Shown: positions 25,470 to 34,873, counted from the first letter of the stretch. The stretch is 49,612 bases of DNA from G020348185 sp964525045 (GCA_964525045.1 CAZGFD010000029.1:1-49612), one strand, 5' to 3'. Program-made: numbers and translations. The notes: generated by a model not told the origin, from the letters alone.

Positions 25470-26999
25470 TTAAAGACACCGCCGTTTTCGCCAGACCGAA
25501 TACCCCAAAAATAGGGTAAAGCCCGGCAAAAATAGTACCTGAAAAAACAAGAGTGCCTGCTCTTGTGAAGGATTGGGTACAAACGGGCGAAAAGCCGGTT
25601 CCTTGGGAGGGATGGAGACCAGTTGGTCTTCGTTGGCCAACCAGGCGATGGTTTTCAAGAAAAAATCGGTATTCCCCGGATAGTTCAGATAGGCGTTACT
25701 GGCAAAGGCAGAATTGCCTACGATGACAATCGCTGGGTCTTGATCAGATTGTTCTGATGGCGTTTTGGACGTCAGGATCCCGGCAATGGTCAAGGGGCCT
25801 TCAACATCTTCTTCAGGGTTTAATTTCGGAACGGTATCGGTCAGATTGGATTCTGCCCAACTTTCTGGCGAGGATTGTGCCAGAGAAACAAATTTCCAAT
25901 CTGGAACCTGCTCTGGCTCAAATTCAATATACCGGGAAACAGGGAAAAGGATCGGGACCGTGAAGTCTTCGGTAATATCATGGGTTGTGAAAGTGCGAAT
26001 GAGCAAGGCAGTCGGACTTCCCCGCCCTAAACGATCGCGCTCATCAACGACGATCCCCCTGCCTAAAGAAATGCCCCATTGGGCTACGAACCGATCCAAC
26101 ACAGCTGTGTCCTGAGGATCTACAAGAAGCAGTAACCGTCCTCCGCTGTTGACAAAACGGGTCATGCGAGTCTGCACTTCTTGAGAGATGGGGAGTTGGG
26201 GGGAGACCAAGATGAGGACTTCCGTGTTTTCAGGTAAAGTATCTTGCCCCGAGAGAGAGTGGGTATCAACTTGATATCCCTGCTTCATTAATAGATCTCT
26301 GGCTCGAAAAAAGCCTGGAGGTTGTTGATCCAATACACTTCTCTCACCGTGGCCGGACAAAAAGACCAGTTGCTTTTTGCTGTCCCGGGTGACTCGGAGT
26401 AAGGCATTGGTCATTTCGGCCTCGGATGCCTGGGTCAGGTAGATTTTTTGGCCTCCACTTTCCAATACGGCAGTGTCGATTCGTGTAATGCCATAGGTGC
26501 GTGCCAAGTCCGGTTGGCGATCGGGATCAATGAATTCCACGGACAGTTTTGAAGATTCACCTGCGTAGGTAATGAGGAGGTCTCGAAAGCCTCGAAAGGC
26601 GGGGCTGCCTTGATGAGCAAACACCTTGATGGCGACGTCACGGGGTAGTTCCCGCAAAACCTGATAGGTTTGGCGGGCTAATGTAAAGTATTGAGTTTCT
26701 GAAAGATCCCATTGGGGAGCATGGCGGGCCGCCAGGAAATTGACAATCACCACAATGGCGGTGGCAAGAATAAATCCAAGGATGCTGGCTAGCCCTAACC
26801 TGGTGGAACGTCGGGCAGAATAGGCTTTAAGCGATTTGAAGTGAACGGCCAGGTAGACTCCCAGGCATAGGAGAGCAAGAACGGCCAGGACGGTTCCGAT
26901 CCATTCAGCCTGAGGAACAAAAAGAGGTAAAAGGAGTCCGATGATGGCGAGGACTCCCCCTACTATAGCGAGTGCGGGAAAGAAGCGGGTTAATTCCAT
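25470..26999 (-). CDS. GldG-like ABC auxiliary protein
   Basis: A 509-residue protein with two N-terminal transmembrane segments (about 8-60), a third near 78-98, and a C-terminal one (LFFQVLFLPGFTLFLGYSVW). The large loop carries the ABC_transp_aux/GldG pattern: YFTLARQTYQVLRELPRDVAIKVF, then LVFLSGHGERS and TEVLILVSPQLPI. It works with the Gld-type ABC permease, probably as a periplasmic substrate-handling part. It overlaps the permease gene by 10 bp. In Bacteroidetes GldA/F/G belong to gliding, but in other phyla they form exporters of unknown substrate. Confidence 0.88.
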   Translation of the reverse strand: MELTRFFPALAIVGGVLAIIGLLLPLFVPQAEWIGTVLAVLALLCLGVYLAVHFKSLKAYSARRSTRLGLASILGFILATAIVVIVNFLAARHAPQWDLSETQYFTLARQTYQVLRELPRDVAIKVFAHQGSPAFRGFRDLLITYAGESSKLSVEFIDPDRQPDLARTYGITRIDTAVLESGGQKIYLTQASEAEMTNALLRVTRDSKKQLVFLSGHGERSVLDQQPPGFFRARDLLMKQGYQVDTHSLSGQDTLPENTEVLILVSPQLPISQEVQTRMTRFVNSGGRLLLLVDPQDTAVLDRFVAQWGISLGRGIVVDERDRLGRGSPTALLIRTFTTHDITEDFTVPILFPVSRYIEFEPEQVPDWKFVSLAQSSPESWAESNLTDTVPKLNPEEDVEGPLTIAGILTSKTPSEQSDQDPAIVIVGNSAFASNAYLNYPGNTDFFLKTIAWLANEDQLVSIPPKEPAFRPFVPNPSQEQALLFFQVLFLPGFTLFLGYSVWRKRRCL

Positions 27000-27760
27000 C
27001 GATGAGCGTCCACGACTTGGTGGGCCGCAAACCACATGAGAGCCATTCCTGATAGGTAATAGACCAGGTCCTTACTATGAACAAGCCCACGAACTAACCG
27101 GTCGTAATGGTCAATAAAGGAGAGATACGCAAGCACGTGGCCTAATGGCGTATCGCCAAGGGTCGAGCCAAAGGCCCCGAGCAACCATAACACCAGAATG
27201 ACGCCAAAGCTCAAAAACGCCGCAATGATTTGGTTTTCCGTGAGAGCTGAAGCGACGAGACCGATGGCCAGCATAAATGCTCCTTGGAGGAGAAGCGCAA
27301 GGTACCCCGTGAACACGGGGTCCCAATCGAAGCTCACATACGCGGATAGAACCATGGGAACTAAAGCGGTCAGCGTGAGAAGAATGAAATAAATGATGAC
27401 CACGCTCAGGAATTTTGCGGTCACGATTTCATTAATGCCGATAGGGGAAGTGAGAAGCAGTTCAAAGGTGCGGAGTTTCCGCTCTTCCGCGAATAGACGC
27501 ATGGTCAACAATGGCAGCACCAGCATTAAAACCAGATTGAGGTTATAAAAGACTTTTCGGAAAACCAGATCGTTGATGTTGATCTGTGCAAAGGTATCGG
27601 TCATTTGCATCATTCTCAAGGCTTGGTTGCTGGCCTCGACGACAGCCCAGTAGCTCAGCAACCCGAAGATTCCCAAGAACACGGCACCGACGACGTAGAC
27701 GATGGGTGAGACGAAAAAGCACCGGAGCTCCTTGGCCACAAGCGTGTGAACGGGTGTCAT
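26990..27760 (-). CDS. ABC-2 type permease (GldF-like)
   Basis: A 256-residue integral membrane protein with about six hydrophobic segments. It starts MTPVHTLVAKELRCFFVSPI, the typical ABC-2 N-terminus, and includes RLFAEERKLRTFELLLTSPI, a signature of the GldF/NosY-like group. It forms the membrane channel driven by the ATPase encoded at 28156-29103. The two are separated by 395 bp of palindromic repeats instead of being adjacent. It overlaps the GldG-like gene downstream. Confidence 0.92.
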   Translation of the reverse strand: MTPVHTLVAKELRCFFVSPIVYVVGAVFLGIFGLLSYWAVVEASNQALRMMQMTDTFAQININDLVFRKVFYNLNLVLMLVLPLLTMRLFAEERKLRTFELLLTSPIGINEIVTAKFLSVVIIYFILLTLTALVPMVLSAYVSFDWDPVFTGYLALLLQGAFMLAIGLVASALTENQIIAAFLSFGVILVLWLLGAFGSTLGDTPLGHVLAYLSFIDHYDRLVRGLVHSKDLVYYLSGMALMWFAAHQVVDAHRWN

Positions 27761-27868
27761 GATGGAAAACCCATGGTTGAAAGACTAATGGCGTGCCCAG
27801 CTCTTAAGTAATGGGGCACAATCACAGTCATTGTATGTTTTCTGTACAACGTACGGTCCGATGTAGAA

Positions 27869-27966
27869 AATATCGAATATCCAACAATGAATATCGAATC
27901 ACGAAGTACAGAGAGGCGTTTCCTTGGACATTCATTATTCCTTGTTCGAGATTGGATATTCCTATT
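27869..27966. repeat. AATATC-type palindromic repeat, copy A
   Basis: A roughly 98-bp imperfect palindrome. The left arm AATATCGAATATCCAACAA is mirrored by a right arm ending TTGTTCGAGATTGGATATT. Copy B, about 80 bp away, has the same order of blocks (TCGAATCACGAAG, CATTC.TATTC). Both lie between the ABC ATPase and permease genes. No protein is encoded. The hairpin could end or weaken the upstream transcript. Confidence 0.8.
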
Positions 27967-28044
27967 ATTTCTCAGGCAGCTCGGAACATGGCTTTCTGTT
28001 GTCCGGCGGAATCTCGTCAAAAAACCGTAAAATGCAGTGAATGA

Positions 28045-28138
28045 AATATCCAATATCCAACAAGGAATGTCGAATCACGAAGGCCAAAAAGGATTTTCCT
28101 TCGACATTCGATATTCGGAATTCGATATTGGATATTCT
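28045..28138. repeat. AATATC-type palindromic repeat, copy B
   Basis: A 94-bp palindrome, better paired than copy A. AATATCCAATATC at the left end matches GATATTGGATATT at the right end. The inner arms GTCGAATCACGAAGG and CCTTCGACATTC pair partly. It lies only 17 bp after the ATPase stop codon. The two copies share orientation and about 80 bp of non-repetitive DNA lies between them. Confidence 0.85.
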
Positions 28139-28155
28139 ATGGCCAACAACTCCAA

Positions 28156-29103
28156 TCAACCTTCCTCGGTTTTGGTGGATGGCGTATCGTGCGTCAATCG
28201 AATAAATACATCCTCCAATGACAATGATTGAGATTTCAGTTCAAGAAGCCCGAGCCCATGCTTGACGACAAATTGTGTCAAATCCTCCTGGATATCGCTG
28301 TCAAGGCTGGCCTCAACGATATAGCTATTGGATGATGGCCCTGCGCATACTTCCCGCACCCCCCGTAGGGCCCGCAACTGGTGCTCCATATCTTGCAAGG
28401 ATTTTTTAACAGTCAAACTCAGCTTTTGTGTTTGGCGAAGTCGTGCGGATAGTTGTTCGGGGGTGTCGACGGCGGCAATGCGTCCTTGGTGAATGATAAT
28501 CACTCTTTGGCATAAGGCCGTCGCTTCAGAGAGAATATGGGTGCTGAGGATGATAGTGTGTGTTCCAGCCAGACTCTTGATGAGATCTCGGATCTCAATG
28601 ATTTGATTAGGATCCAACCCCACGGTTGGTTCGTCCAATATCAGGACTGGCGGGTCATGCAAAATAGCCTGAGCTAGACCGACACGCTGTCGGTATCCGC
28701 GTGAAAGATGGCCGATGACTCGATGCTGAACGTCCACTAATCCGGTCTGTTCGAGGACCAGGCCTTTCCGTTGGATGATTTGCTCCGAACTTAGGCCCTT
28801 GAGTCGGCCGACGAATGTAAGAAATTCTTGGACCGTCAATTCCAAATACAGTGGGGGGCTCTCCGGTAGGTAACCAATTCGATGTTTGACTTGTATCGGC
28901 GACTCAGCGCAGTCGTACCCGGCAATGCGAAGCGTTCCTTCCGTTGGTGGCATATAGCCGGTTAATAATCGCATCGTTGTAGTCTTCCCGGCACCATTGG
29001 GACCGAGAAAGGCGACGATCTCACCTTCTTTCACCGAAAAAGAAATATCCTGAACGGCCGTAATTGGCCCATACTGTTTGGTAACGTGTTGAACTTCAAT
29101 CAT
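28156..29103 (-). CDS. ABC transporter ATP-binding protein (GldA-like)
   Basis: A 315-residue ATPase with Walker A GPNGAGKT (34-41), the signature LSRGYRQRVGLAQ, Walker B VLILDEP and the switch His in ILSTHI. The C-terminal 90 residues form the extra domain of the CcmA/GldA group. It energises the permease GldF-like protein and the downstream GldG-like and DUF4340 parts. It is the promoter-proximal gene of the cluster. Its separation from the permease by repeats is unusual, since these genes are normally contiguous. Confidence 0.94.
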   Translation of the reverse strand: MIEVQHVTKQYGPITAVQDISFSVKEGEIVAFLGPNGAGKTTTMRLLTGYMPPTEGTLRIAGYDCAESPIQVKHRIGYLPESPPLYLELTVQEFLTFVGRLKGLSSEQIIQRKGLVLEQTGLVDVQHRVIGHLSRGYRQRVGLAQAILHDPPVLILDEPTVGLDPNQIIEIRDLIKSLAGTHTIILSTHILSEATALCQRVIIIHQGRIAAVDTPEQLSARLRQTQKLSLTVKKSLQDMEHQLRALRGVREVCAGPSSNSYIVEASLDSDIQEDLTQFVVKHGLGLLELKSQSLSLEDVFIRLTHDTPSTKTEEG

Positions 29104-29141
29104 AATTGACCATCAGGTGTGAGCTTGGGGAATTTTGGGGC

Positions 29142-29208
29142 GTTTCAAGTTTCAGGTGACAATCCTAAGATTCTTCTTTCTTTCCCGAAACTCGAAACTG
29201 GAAACCTG
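29142..29208. repeat. GTTTC-type heptamer repeat, inverted
   Basis: GTTTCAAGTTTCAGG (29142-29156) faces CCCGAAACTCGAAACTGG plus a further unit (29184-29208). Both are built from the GTTTCRR heptamer. It lies in the divergent region upstream of the ABC ATPase gene, next to the likely promoter of pal. Confidence 0.7.
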
Positions 29209-29321
29209 TTGGTTAAGGCAAATGAACATCAGAAGAATGAAAAGGAGGGCTGTCAGAATCTTACCCATCCCTTCAAAATACCGTCAAGTCGGAGTTGAGC
29301 GATTCGAAGAAAAAGAATAGA

Positions 29322-29349
29322 TTGACACCCGTTATCAATTATGTATTAT
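29322..29349 (+). promoter_or_regulatory. Sigma-70 promoter of pal
   Basis: TTGACA (29322-29327) and TATTAT (29344-29349) are separated by 16 bp. Transcription should start near 29356, giving a leader of about 140 nt before the pal ATG at 29497. The rest of the divergent 29104-29496 gap holds the heptamer repeat at 29142-29208 and nothing else I can assign. Confidence 0.7.
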
Positions 29350-29496
29350 GCATCTATGATGGAAAATAAAAACTTGTCATGTGAAGATCCCGAAGGAAAA
29401 AATAATGCAAATCGATAAAACTGACCGTACAAGTATTTCGGGGAGAAGGGAGTTGCCACAGGCCACCTTTTGGACCTTAGGAGAAAGGTGCGCCGA

Positions 29497-30237
29497 ATGA
29501 AGGCGAGAATCCATGCCCGGGAGACAACTTCAAGGCAGCTATCTCGAATAAGTTATGGGCTTCTCTCACTTATGATTTTACTGACAATCGGATGTTCGAG
29601 TCGCCAGAATATTAATGTCAAAAGTGAGGGCCTTCCGCCTGACCAGAGTCGGGGGCCAGCAATGGCAGAACCGGAATCCCCGGCATTTATCGATAGCAAG
29701 GAAGAAGATCAGATTTCCGAATTTCCATTACCTGGTGACCAACTGACCGAGGACGAAACGCCCCTTTCTGTCGCCGGTGAGGTTGAAGAGGTCTCTCCGC
29801 CACCCGATGAGGAAGTGTCTTCCCCTACTGATGCCTCCGATATTCCACCTGTCGTACCCCTTCCCTTATTAGAGGAGGATCAGGTGGATCTCTCCAATGT
29901 ACCAAGGACCGTCACTGATATCTTTTTTGACTATGATCAATATCGGATCCGCCAGGATGCGATCACGGTTCTCGAAGTGAACGCCAAGGTCTTGCTTGGA
30001 AGATATCCGGATAAAAAGATTGTGATTCAGGGTCACTGTGATGAGCGGGGAACGCGCGAGTATAACCTTATTCTTGGAGAGCGGCGCGCACTTGCTGTGA
30101 AAAATTATCTGATTGACTTAGGGGTACCTGCGAAAAACATGCAGGTTATAAGCTATGGAAAAGAAAAACCCTTTTGCCTGGAACATAGTAAAAAATGCTG
30201 GCAGAAAAACCGTCGTAGCCATTTTGTCATTAATTGA
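29497..30237 (+). CDS. pal: Peptidoglycan-associated lipoprotein (Pal/OmpA family)
   Basis: A 246-residue lipoprotein with a lipobox-like LLTIGC (Cys33). A Pro/Glu/Asp-rich linker (about 45-140) follows, then a C-terminal OmpA domain (about 145-246). The domain has TDIFFDYDQYRIR and the peptidoglycan-binding GHCDERGTREYN loop. Pal ties the outer membrane to the cell wall with the Tol system. No tol genes are in this window. ATG 29497 follows AGGAGAAAGG; TTG 29470 is less likely. The long acidic linker is above the usual length for E. coli Pal (about 170 residues in total). Confidence 0.88.
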   Translation: MKARIHARETTSRQLSRISYGLLSLMILLTIGCSSRQNINVKSEGLPPDQSRGPAMAEPESPAFIDSKEEDQISEFPLPGDQLTEDETPLSVAGEVEEVSPPPDEEVSSPTDASDIPPVVPLPLLEEDQVDLSNVPRTVTDIFFDYDQYRIRQDAITVLEVNAKVLLGRYPDKKIVIQGHCDERGTREYNLILGERRALAVKNYLIDLGVPAKNMQVISYGKEKPFCLEHSKKCWQKNRRSHFVIN

Positions 30238-30506
30238 AAAACCTTGATGAGTGTTTTCCCCACCTAATACCCTCAATTCTTTTTCAGATTTTTCATTATC
30301 CTGACGAATCCGTCCTGAATCCCTGCTGTTGCTATAAAGAGTGGATCTGAAAATAATTAAAGTAAAACTTTAAATTTTAACCTCGAATCAAGGTTCTTGA
30401 TGGGACAATATTCGACGAAGGGTTTTGATTTCAATTTGGATTTTAAGGAATTTTTTTAGCGAAACCTGGATGATTTCCTCCGTTTTCCGACATGAAGATG
30501 GATAAC

Positions 30507-31271
30507 CTACTTATAGGAGGATTTATTGTTGGCGAGGTTATAGGTTTTGTGAATTTGATACAAGTCAATCCAAAGTTTAAAAAAATATGTGACTTTGACA
30601 CTAGACACTCCTTTGTCTACCCACCGGGCAAGGGGTATTTCCAGCATTTTCTCGGACACGCGCTGTCGTCCATGTAAGGCGACCAATCTTAAGAAAATTT
30701 CCACATCGAATAACCACTTTGAAATGAAAGGATGCTCGAATAGTTGAATGGATAAATTTTTTGTGAAGAGTTTACATCCGCACTGTGTATCATACACATA
30801 TATTTTTAAGATGCGGGTAATAATAGACGCGACGACTCTTCCAATGAGCCATCGGCGTGTTTTCCGTTGAATGATTGAACCGGCCCGGTTTTGCCTCGAT
30901 CCGAAACAACATTCAATGGGGTCTTTGAGATATTGCGTCATGCTGAGGCATTCTTGGATTGAAGTTGATAAGTCGGCGTCGAGATAGGCAATAAACGAGT
31001 GGGTGTACATGTTATTGCAAAAATGGATTCCTCTTCGTACGGCTTCAGCTTTCCCGACATTATCCGGATAGGACACCACATCGATCTTCCCTTGATGTTG
31101 TTTTTGTAGTTCTTGAAGGATCTGCAGGGTATGATCGACCGAACCATCATTCACGAAACAGAGTCGGACGTTGGACGTGTCATGTAGAAAAGATTGGTAC
31201 TCTTCTAACGGCAATCTCATCTCTTCGTTATAGCAAGGGATGACAATGCAAATATGTTCTTCGTGTCTCAT
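30507..31271 (-). CDS. GT2 polyprenyl-phosphate sugar transferase (ALG5/DPM1-like)
   Basis: A 254-residue GT2 enzyme. It has VIPCYNEEMRLP near residues 10-21, FVNDGSVDHT (39-48), the DXD-equivalent LDADLST and GCKLFTK. This is the pattern of dolichyl-phosphate glucose or mannose synthases. It would load a sugar on undecaprenyl phosphate for a GT-C transferase. Such a transferase is encoded just upstream (31463-33148) on the same strand, 191 bp away. The C-terminus lacks the membrane helices of the ArnC type. The sugar is not known. Confidence 0.85.
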   Translation of the reverse strand: MRHEEHICIVIPCYNEEMRLPLEEYQSFLHDTSNVRLCFVNDGSVDHTLQILQELQKQHQGKIDVVSYPDNVGKAEAVRRGIHFCNNMYTHSFIAYLDADLSTSIQECLSMTQYLKDPIECCFGSRQNRAGSIIQRKTRRWLIGRVVASIITRILKIYVYDTQCGCKLFTKNLSIQLFEHPFISKWLFDVEIFLRLVALHGRQRVSEKMLEIPLARWVDKGVSSVKVTYFFKLWIDLYQIHKTYNLANNKSSYK

Positions 31272-31462
31272 GTGATATGGATGTGGAGGGCATCAGAAGT
31301 TACATATGGCTTGGCTGCCCGGAATCGAACCTGTTGCAGGAATGCCTCTCGGGAATTGTACGTGACTATGGAAGAAATCAAAAGGTTCAATTGAACAAAT
31401 CCCAGCAAAATCTCGATCGTTCTTCCAAGACATTCCGGAACGAATTTCAGATTTGCCGGATT

Positions 31463-33148
31463 CTATTGGGTCAATAAGTATAGTTGTTCCCGGGTAGGAC
31501 CCAGCAAGGATTTCAGGGTCAGTCTGTTCTGTTTATAGGCCTCCGCTTGGGCTAGCACCCGAAATTGAAACCCCGTTTTTTGTAAGTCCACATAGTCTTG
31601 CTCGTAGATCAGAATGACGGCGTGGGGGTCCCTTTGAAGGATAGGACGAAGCCTCTCTACCGCGTTTCCGGGAAGACGTTTCACTGATTGTGAGGTTGGA
31701 AGATAAATTGCCAGGTCCCAAGTCCATTCATCCGCTAGTCCTGCTGCATAGACATCAGTTTTTGGAGGGACCCTGGCGGCAAGGGCTTCTGCCGGTTGGA
31801 ATCGGGTGTAAGCGGGGAGCAGGAAAAAATAGGTGGAAAATGTCGTGGCCCACAAGGCAAAAGCGAATGCCAAAACTGCCTGATACGCCGGCCTCTGAAC
31901 GATGTATCGAAGAGCGGCAATAAGGGAAACAATGGCGATAAGGTGGGGCAACCAGGCCATAATGGTATCCGGGAAATTCACTTTGATCATGAGAAAGGTC
32001 AAATAAAGGAGGACCGGTAGGGCGACGACGAACAGGGTAGCGATGATCAGACGAAACCGTCGCGCCCAAATGGATGGAGCCCCTTCCTGAAGAAGGCTGA
32101 GGGCTACGAGTAGGGCTGCCGGGGGTACCCCGATGAGAAAGTAGTAATCGAGTTTAAAGCTTGAGAGGGAAAAAAACAGAATGGGCGAGAATATCCAGAA
32201 ACCGAGCAACCGCAATTGGCGCCTCATCGTCGGGTCAATGGTCTTCCAGCGAATGAACCACCATGCGCTAACAATGAGGAGAGGAGACCAGGGTAGAAAA
32301 TCTGCCAGAAAGGCCGTCGTCTCATAGACGAACATGATTGGTGTGTTTGTGTAGTTGTAGGAAGAACCTGTAAACCTTCGTAAATTCTCCTCCACAAAGA
32401 AATTCCATAAAGGATCTACCCCATGGTAACCATACACAAGTACGAAGTATGGAGCCGCAAATAACAAAAAAGTCATGGCCCCTGAAATGGGTCTGAGTTT
32501 TCGGATAATCGTCAAATCGCGAGAGATGATTATTTCCAAACAGATCGGGAGAATGGACAACACGATCGCCACCGGACCTTTGACCAGAAATCCGAGACCC
32601 ATGGCTCCATACCCGATGAGGACCAATGTTCGAGCGTGCCTGGTCTTGTCCATGAGTACAAGAATCCAACAAGCCAGGGTGATGGTGATGCAGAGGGTGA
32701 GTAGCAGGTCCGGCATGGAGAGCCGGGCGAAAGACCAAAAGAGATAGGTGGTGGCCAGCATCGCCGAAGCGGTTAAAGCGACGACTTTTCCGTGAAACCG
32801 TAATCCCAGCAGGTACACCGCAATGAGGACCCCGAGCCCTGAGAAGGCCGAGGGGATTCGACCGGCTCCGTGGTTGAATCCAAAGATCTTGTAGGCGATT
32901 CCGATGAGCCAATATTGAAGGGGAGTTTTGTTAAGCGGTAACTCGTGGGGCGCATGCGGAAGAAGATACTCATGGGTTTCCACCATCATCCGTGCCCCTA
33001 AAGAGAAGTGGGTTTCCGCTCGCAGGAATTGAGCATAGGCCCCAATATTGGTCAAAAACATCAGGGCGGCAAGCAAGAGCAGGATGAGAAAAGCCGAGTG
33101 AGTTTTGATGGATGTGGCCAAGACTCGGTCTCTTCTCAATTCATTCAC
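31463..33148 (-). CDS. GT-C glycosyltransferase, ArnT/PMT-like (GT39/GT83)
   Basis: A 561-residue membrane protein with about 12 hydrophobic segments. The first loop shows RAETHFSLGARMMVETHEYL and LNKTPLQYWL, the ArnT/PMT pattern in which an acidic residue followed later by K.PL.YW forms the active site. A C-terminal soluble domain (about 430-561) follows. It would move a sugar from a polyprenyl phosphate to lipid A, LPS or a protein in the periplasm. The neighbouring ALG5-like GT2 could supply the donor. It is convergent with nothing; htpX follows upstream on the same strand. Confidence 0.87.
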   Translation of the reverse strand: MNELRRDRVLATSIKTHSAFLILLLLAALMFLTNIGAYAQFLRAETHFSLGARMMVETHEYLLPHAPHELPLNKTPLQYWLIGIAYKIFGFNHGAGRIPSAFSGLGVLIAVYLLGLRFHGKVVALTASAMLATTYLFWSFARLSMPDLLLTLCITITLACWILVLMDKTRHARTLVLIGYGAMGLGFLVKGPVAIVLSILPICLEIIISRDLTIIRKLRPISGAMTFLLFAAPYFVLVYGYHGVDPLWNFFVEENLRRFTGSSYNYTNTPIMFVYETTAFLADFLPWSPLLIVSAWWFIRWKTIDPTMRRQLRLLGFWIFSPILFFSLSSFKLDYYFLIGVPPAALLVALSLLQEGAPSIWARRFRLIIATLFVVALPVLLYLTFLMIKVNFPDTIMAWLPHLIAIVSLIAALRYIVQRPAYQAVLAFAFALWATTFSTYFFLLPAYTRFQPAEALAARVPPKTDVYAAGLADEWTWDLAIYLPTSQSVKRLPGNAVERLRPILQRDPHAVILIYEQDYVDLQKTGFQFRVLAQAEAYKQNRLTLKSLLGPTREQLYLLTQ

Positions 33149-33350
33149 GTATTACCGGGGAAGCACAATGATATGTTAGGGCGACGAATGTAGGTTGCCA
33201 TGGCTTGGGTAGATAGAACTCGACAACCTCGTCATGATTTGGCTGACCAGGTGAAGACGCCGGCTTTCGGCCCTGGCCAGAGTACAGGCAAGACCTCTTG
33301 TTTTTCAAGGACTTTTAGCCATTTTTACTAATGGCCCTATGAAATAAGAA

Positions 33351-33376
33351 AAGGGCTTGGAGGAATCCAAGCCCTT
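33351..33376 (-). terminator. Rho-independent terminator after htpX
   Basis: A perfect 10-bp stem AAGGGCTTGG/CCAAGCCCTT with a 6-nt loop. Read on the minus strand it is followed by TTCTTATTTC, a T-rich tail, and lies about 22-48 nt after the htpX stop. On the plus strand the tail is only TT, so it works mainly for htpX. Confidence 0.85.
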
Positions 33377-33398
33377 TTGGAAATGAAAGTTTCGTTCT

Positions 33399-34283
33399 TT
33401 ATAATTTTTGTAAAGCTGCAACTCTGGCTTCGATGGGTGGGTGCGTGGAAAAGAGTTTCATGAAACTGCTGGTGTTGCCTGAAATTTTCATTGTAGCCAT
33501 GGCGTCATCGGTGTTGTACTGGAATTGTGTACGCTGAACCCAGCGGTCAATGCCTTGTAAGGCTGATATCATGTATTCTTTTCCAACGGTATTGGCGGCA
33601 AACCGGTCTGCCGCGTATTCTCTACGTCGGGAAAACCAATTGATGGGAATATAGGCCAGGACAGCCAGAATGTTGACGAGAAAAAAATAGACCATGAATC
33701 CAAGCGCCGCATTTCGCTCAGCCACTTGTCTCGAAACCCAATGGGCGATGAGGTACACGAAGGTGTTCAATAAGCCTTGCAACATCGTTGTGGTAAACAT
33801 GTCCCCGTTATACACATGTCCCATTTCATGGGCGAGGACGGCCCGAACTTCACCCTCATTGAGGTTATTGAGAAGACCCGTAGAAACCGCGACCATTGAA
33901 TTATTCTTGGAAGGGCCGGTAGCAAAGGCATTGGGGTCGGGAGATTCATAAATCCAAATCTCTGGGGTTGTGACATTCAATCGTTGCGCAATTTTCTGGA
34001 CTGTTTCATAGACCAACATTTCCGCTTGATTCTTGGGTTGCGTAATTTGGTGGCCACGTATCATCATCTTGGCAATGGTTTTTGAAAAGGCCAAACCAAG
34101 AAACGCTCCTCCAAACCCAAAGACTAAAGCAAAAAGAAGATCTCCTTGATTGACATACTGGTTAAGATTAATACCAAAGGCAGGCAGAACAAAATTTGCC
34201 AACACTGCAAATGTGACCGATAAGGTGATAAAGATCAGGATGTTGGAAAGAATCAACAATCCTATTCCCTTCAGCTTTTTCAT
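33399..34283 (-). CDS. htpX: Membrane metalloprotease HtpX
   Basis: A 294-residue M48 protease with two N-terminal transmembrane helices (about 8-28 and 48-68) and two central ones (about 170-215). The zinc site is HEMGH (152-156), with Glu222 in RRREYAADR as the third ligand. HtpX degrades damaged inner-membrane proteins along with FtsH. The length is usual (about 290). A GGGGGA ribosome binding site stands 8 nt before ATG 34283. A terminator follows the gene, so it is probably a single-gene unit. Confidence 0.96.
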   Translation of the reverse strand: MKKLKGIGLLILSNILIFITLSVTFAVLANFVLPAFGINLNQYVNQGDLLFALVFGFGGAFLGLAFSKTIAKMMIRGHQITQPKNQAEMLVYETVQKIAQRLNVTTPEIWIYESPDPNAFATGPSKNNSMVAVSTGLLNNLNEGEVRAVLAHEMGHVYNGDMFTTTMLQGLLNTFVYLIAHWVSRQVAERNAALGFMVYFFLVNILAVLAYIPINWFSRRREYAADRFAANTVGKEYMISALQGIDRWVQRTQFQYNTDDAMATMKISGNTSSFMKLFSTHPPIEARVAALQKL

Positions 34284-34444
34284 CTAGGTTCCCCCATATG
34301 GTTAAATATACAAATGGTTAATCTTTTCTGATGACTATTGTATCGCAAATTGGCACAATGACATAAATGGGTATTGTAAAGGCTCTCTAAGAATTTGAAA
34401 GATAAGCATATTTTATGTTTTGTCAAGGGGAGAGGAGAATTAAT

Positions 34445-34873
34445 TTGTTAAGATTGGGGTTCTTTCAAACCATACCAATTCAATTAGGGATCATCGCCAT
34501 CTCGTTATTGCTTAATGCTCCTCCATCATTTTCTGAAGAATCTCTTGTCCTTCAACCCGACCAAGATGGTGTTCAACGGGCTAAGCTCAACATGGAGTCT
34601 TATGTCTACTCACCCAATAAACTCGTTGTCGAAGTCGGAAAACCGGTCGAGCTCACCTTGGAAAACCATTCATTCCTTGTTCCACATAATTTCCTTCTCG
34701 ACTCACCTGCGGGAGAACGATTGGTAGACGTAACCCTTAGCAGCGGCGAAATTGAGGCTGTTCAATTTACCCTGATGACTCCCGGTACGTATCCGTTTTA
34801 TTGTGATAAACAATTGTTGTTTTTTCCCAATCACCGGGAGGAAGGCATGGAAGGAACTCTCGTTGTCCGTTGA
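34445..34873 (+). CDS. Secreted cupredoxin (type 1 copper) protein
   Basis: A 142-residue protein with a signal peptide (about 1-30) and one cupredoxin domain. Type 1 ligands are His81 (VPHNF), Cys120 (PFYCDK), His130 (PNHREEG) and Met135. It would carry one electron in the periplasm, as plastocyanin or azurin do. The start is TTG 34445, seven bases after AGGAGA; ATG 34415 lacks a site. Its TGA overlaps the ATG of the squalene/phytoene synthase gene, so the two are co-translated. Whether it gives electrons to NirK, encoded 19 kb away, is speculation. Confidence 0.82.
   Translation: MLRLGFFQTIPIQLGIIAISLLLNAPPSFSEESLVLQPDQDGVQRAKLNMESYVYSPNKLVVEVGKPVELTLENHSFLVPHNFLLDSPAGERLVDVTLSSGEIEAVQFTLMTPGTYPFYCDKQLLFFPNHREEGMEGTLVVR

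Noticed and set aside
27965..28159. Minus-strand open frame across palindrome copy B
   Set aside because: It is a translation of the AATATC repeat itself and overlaps the ATPase 3' end.
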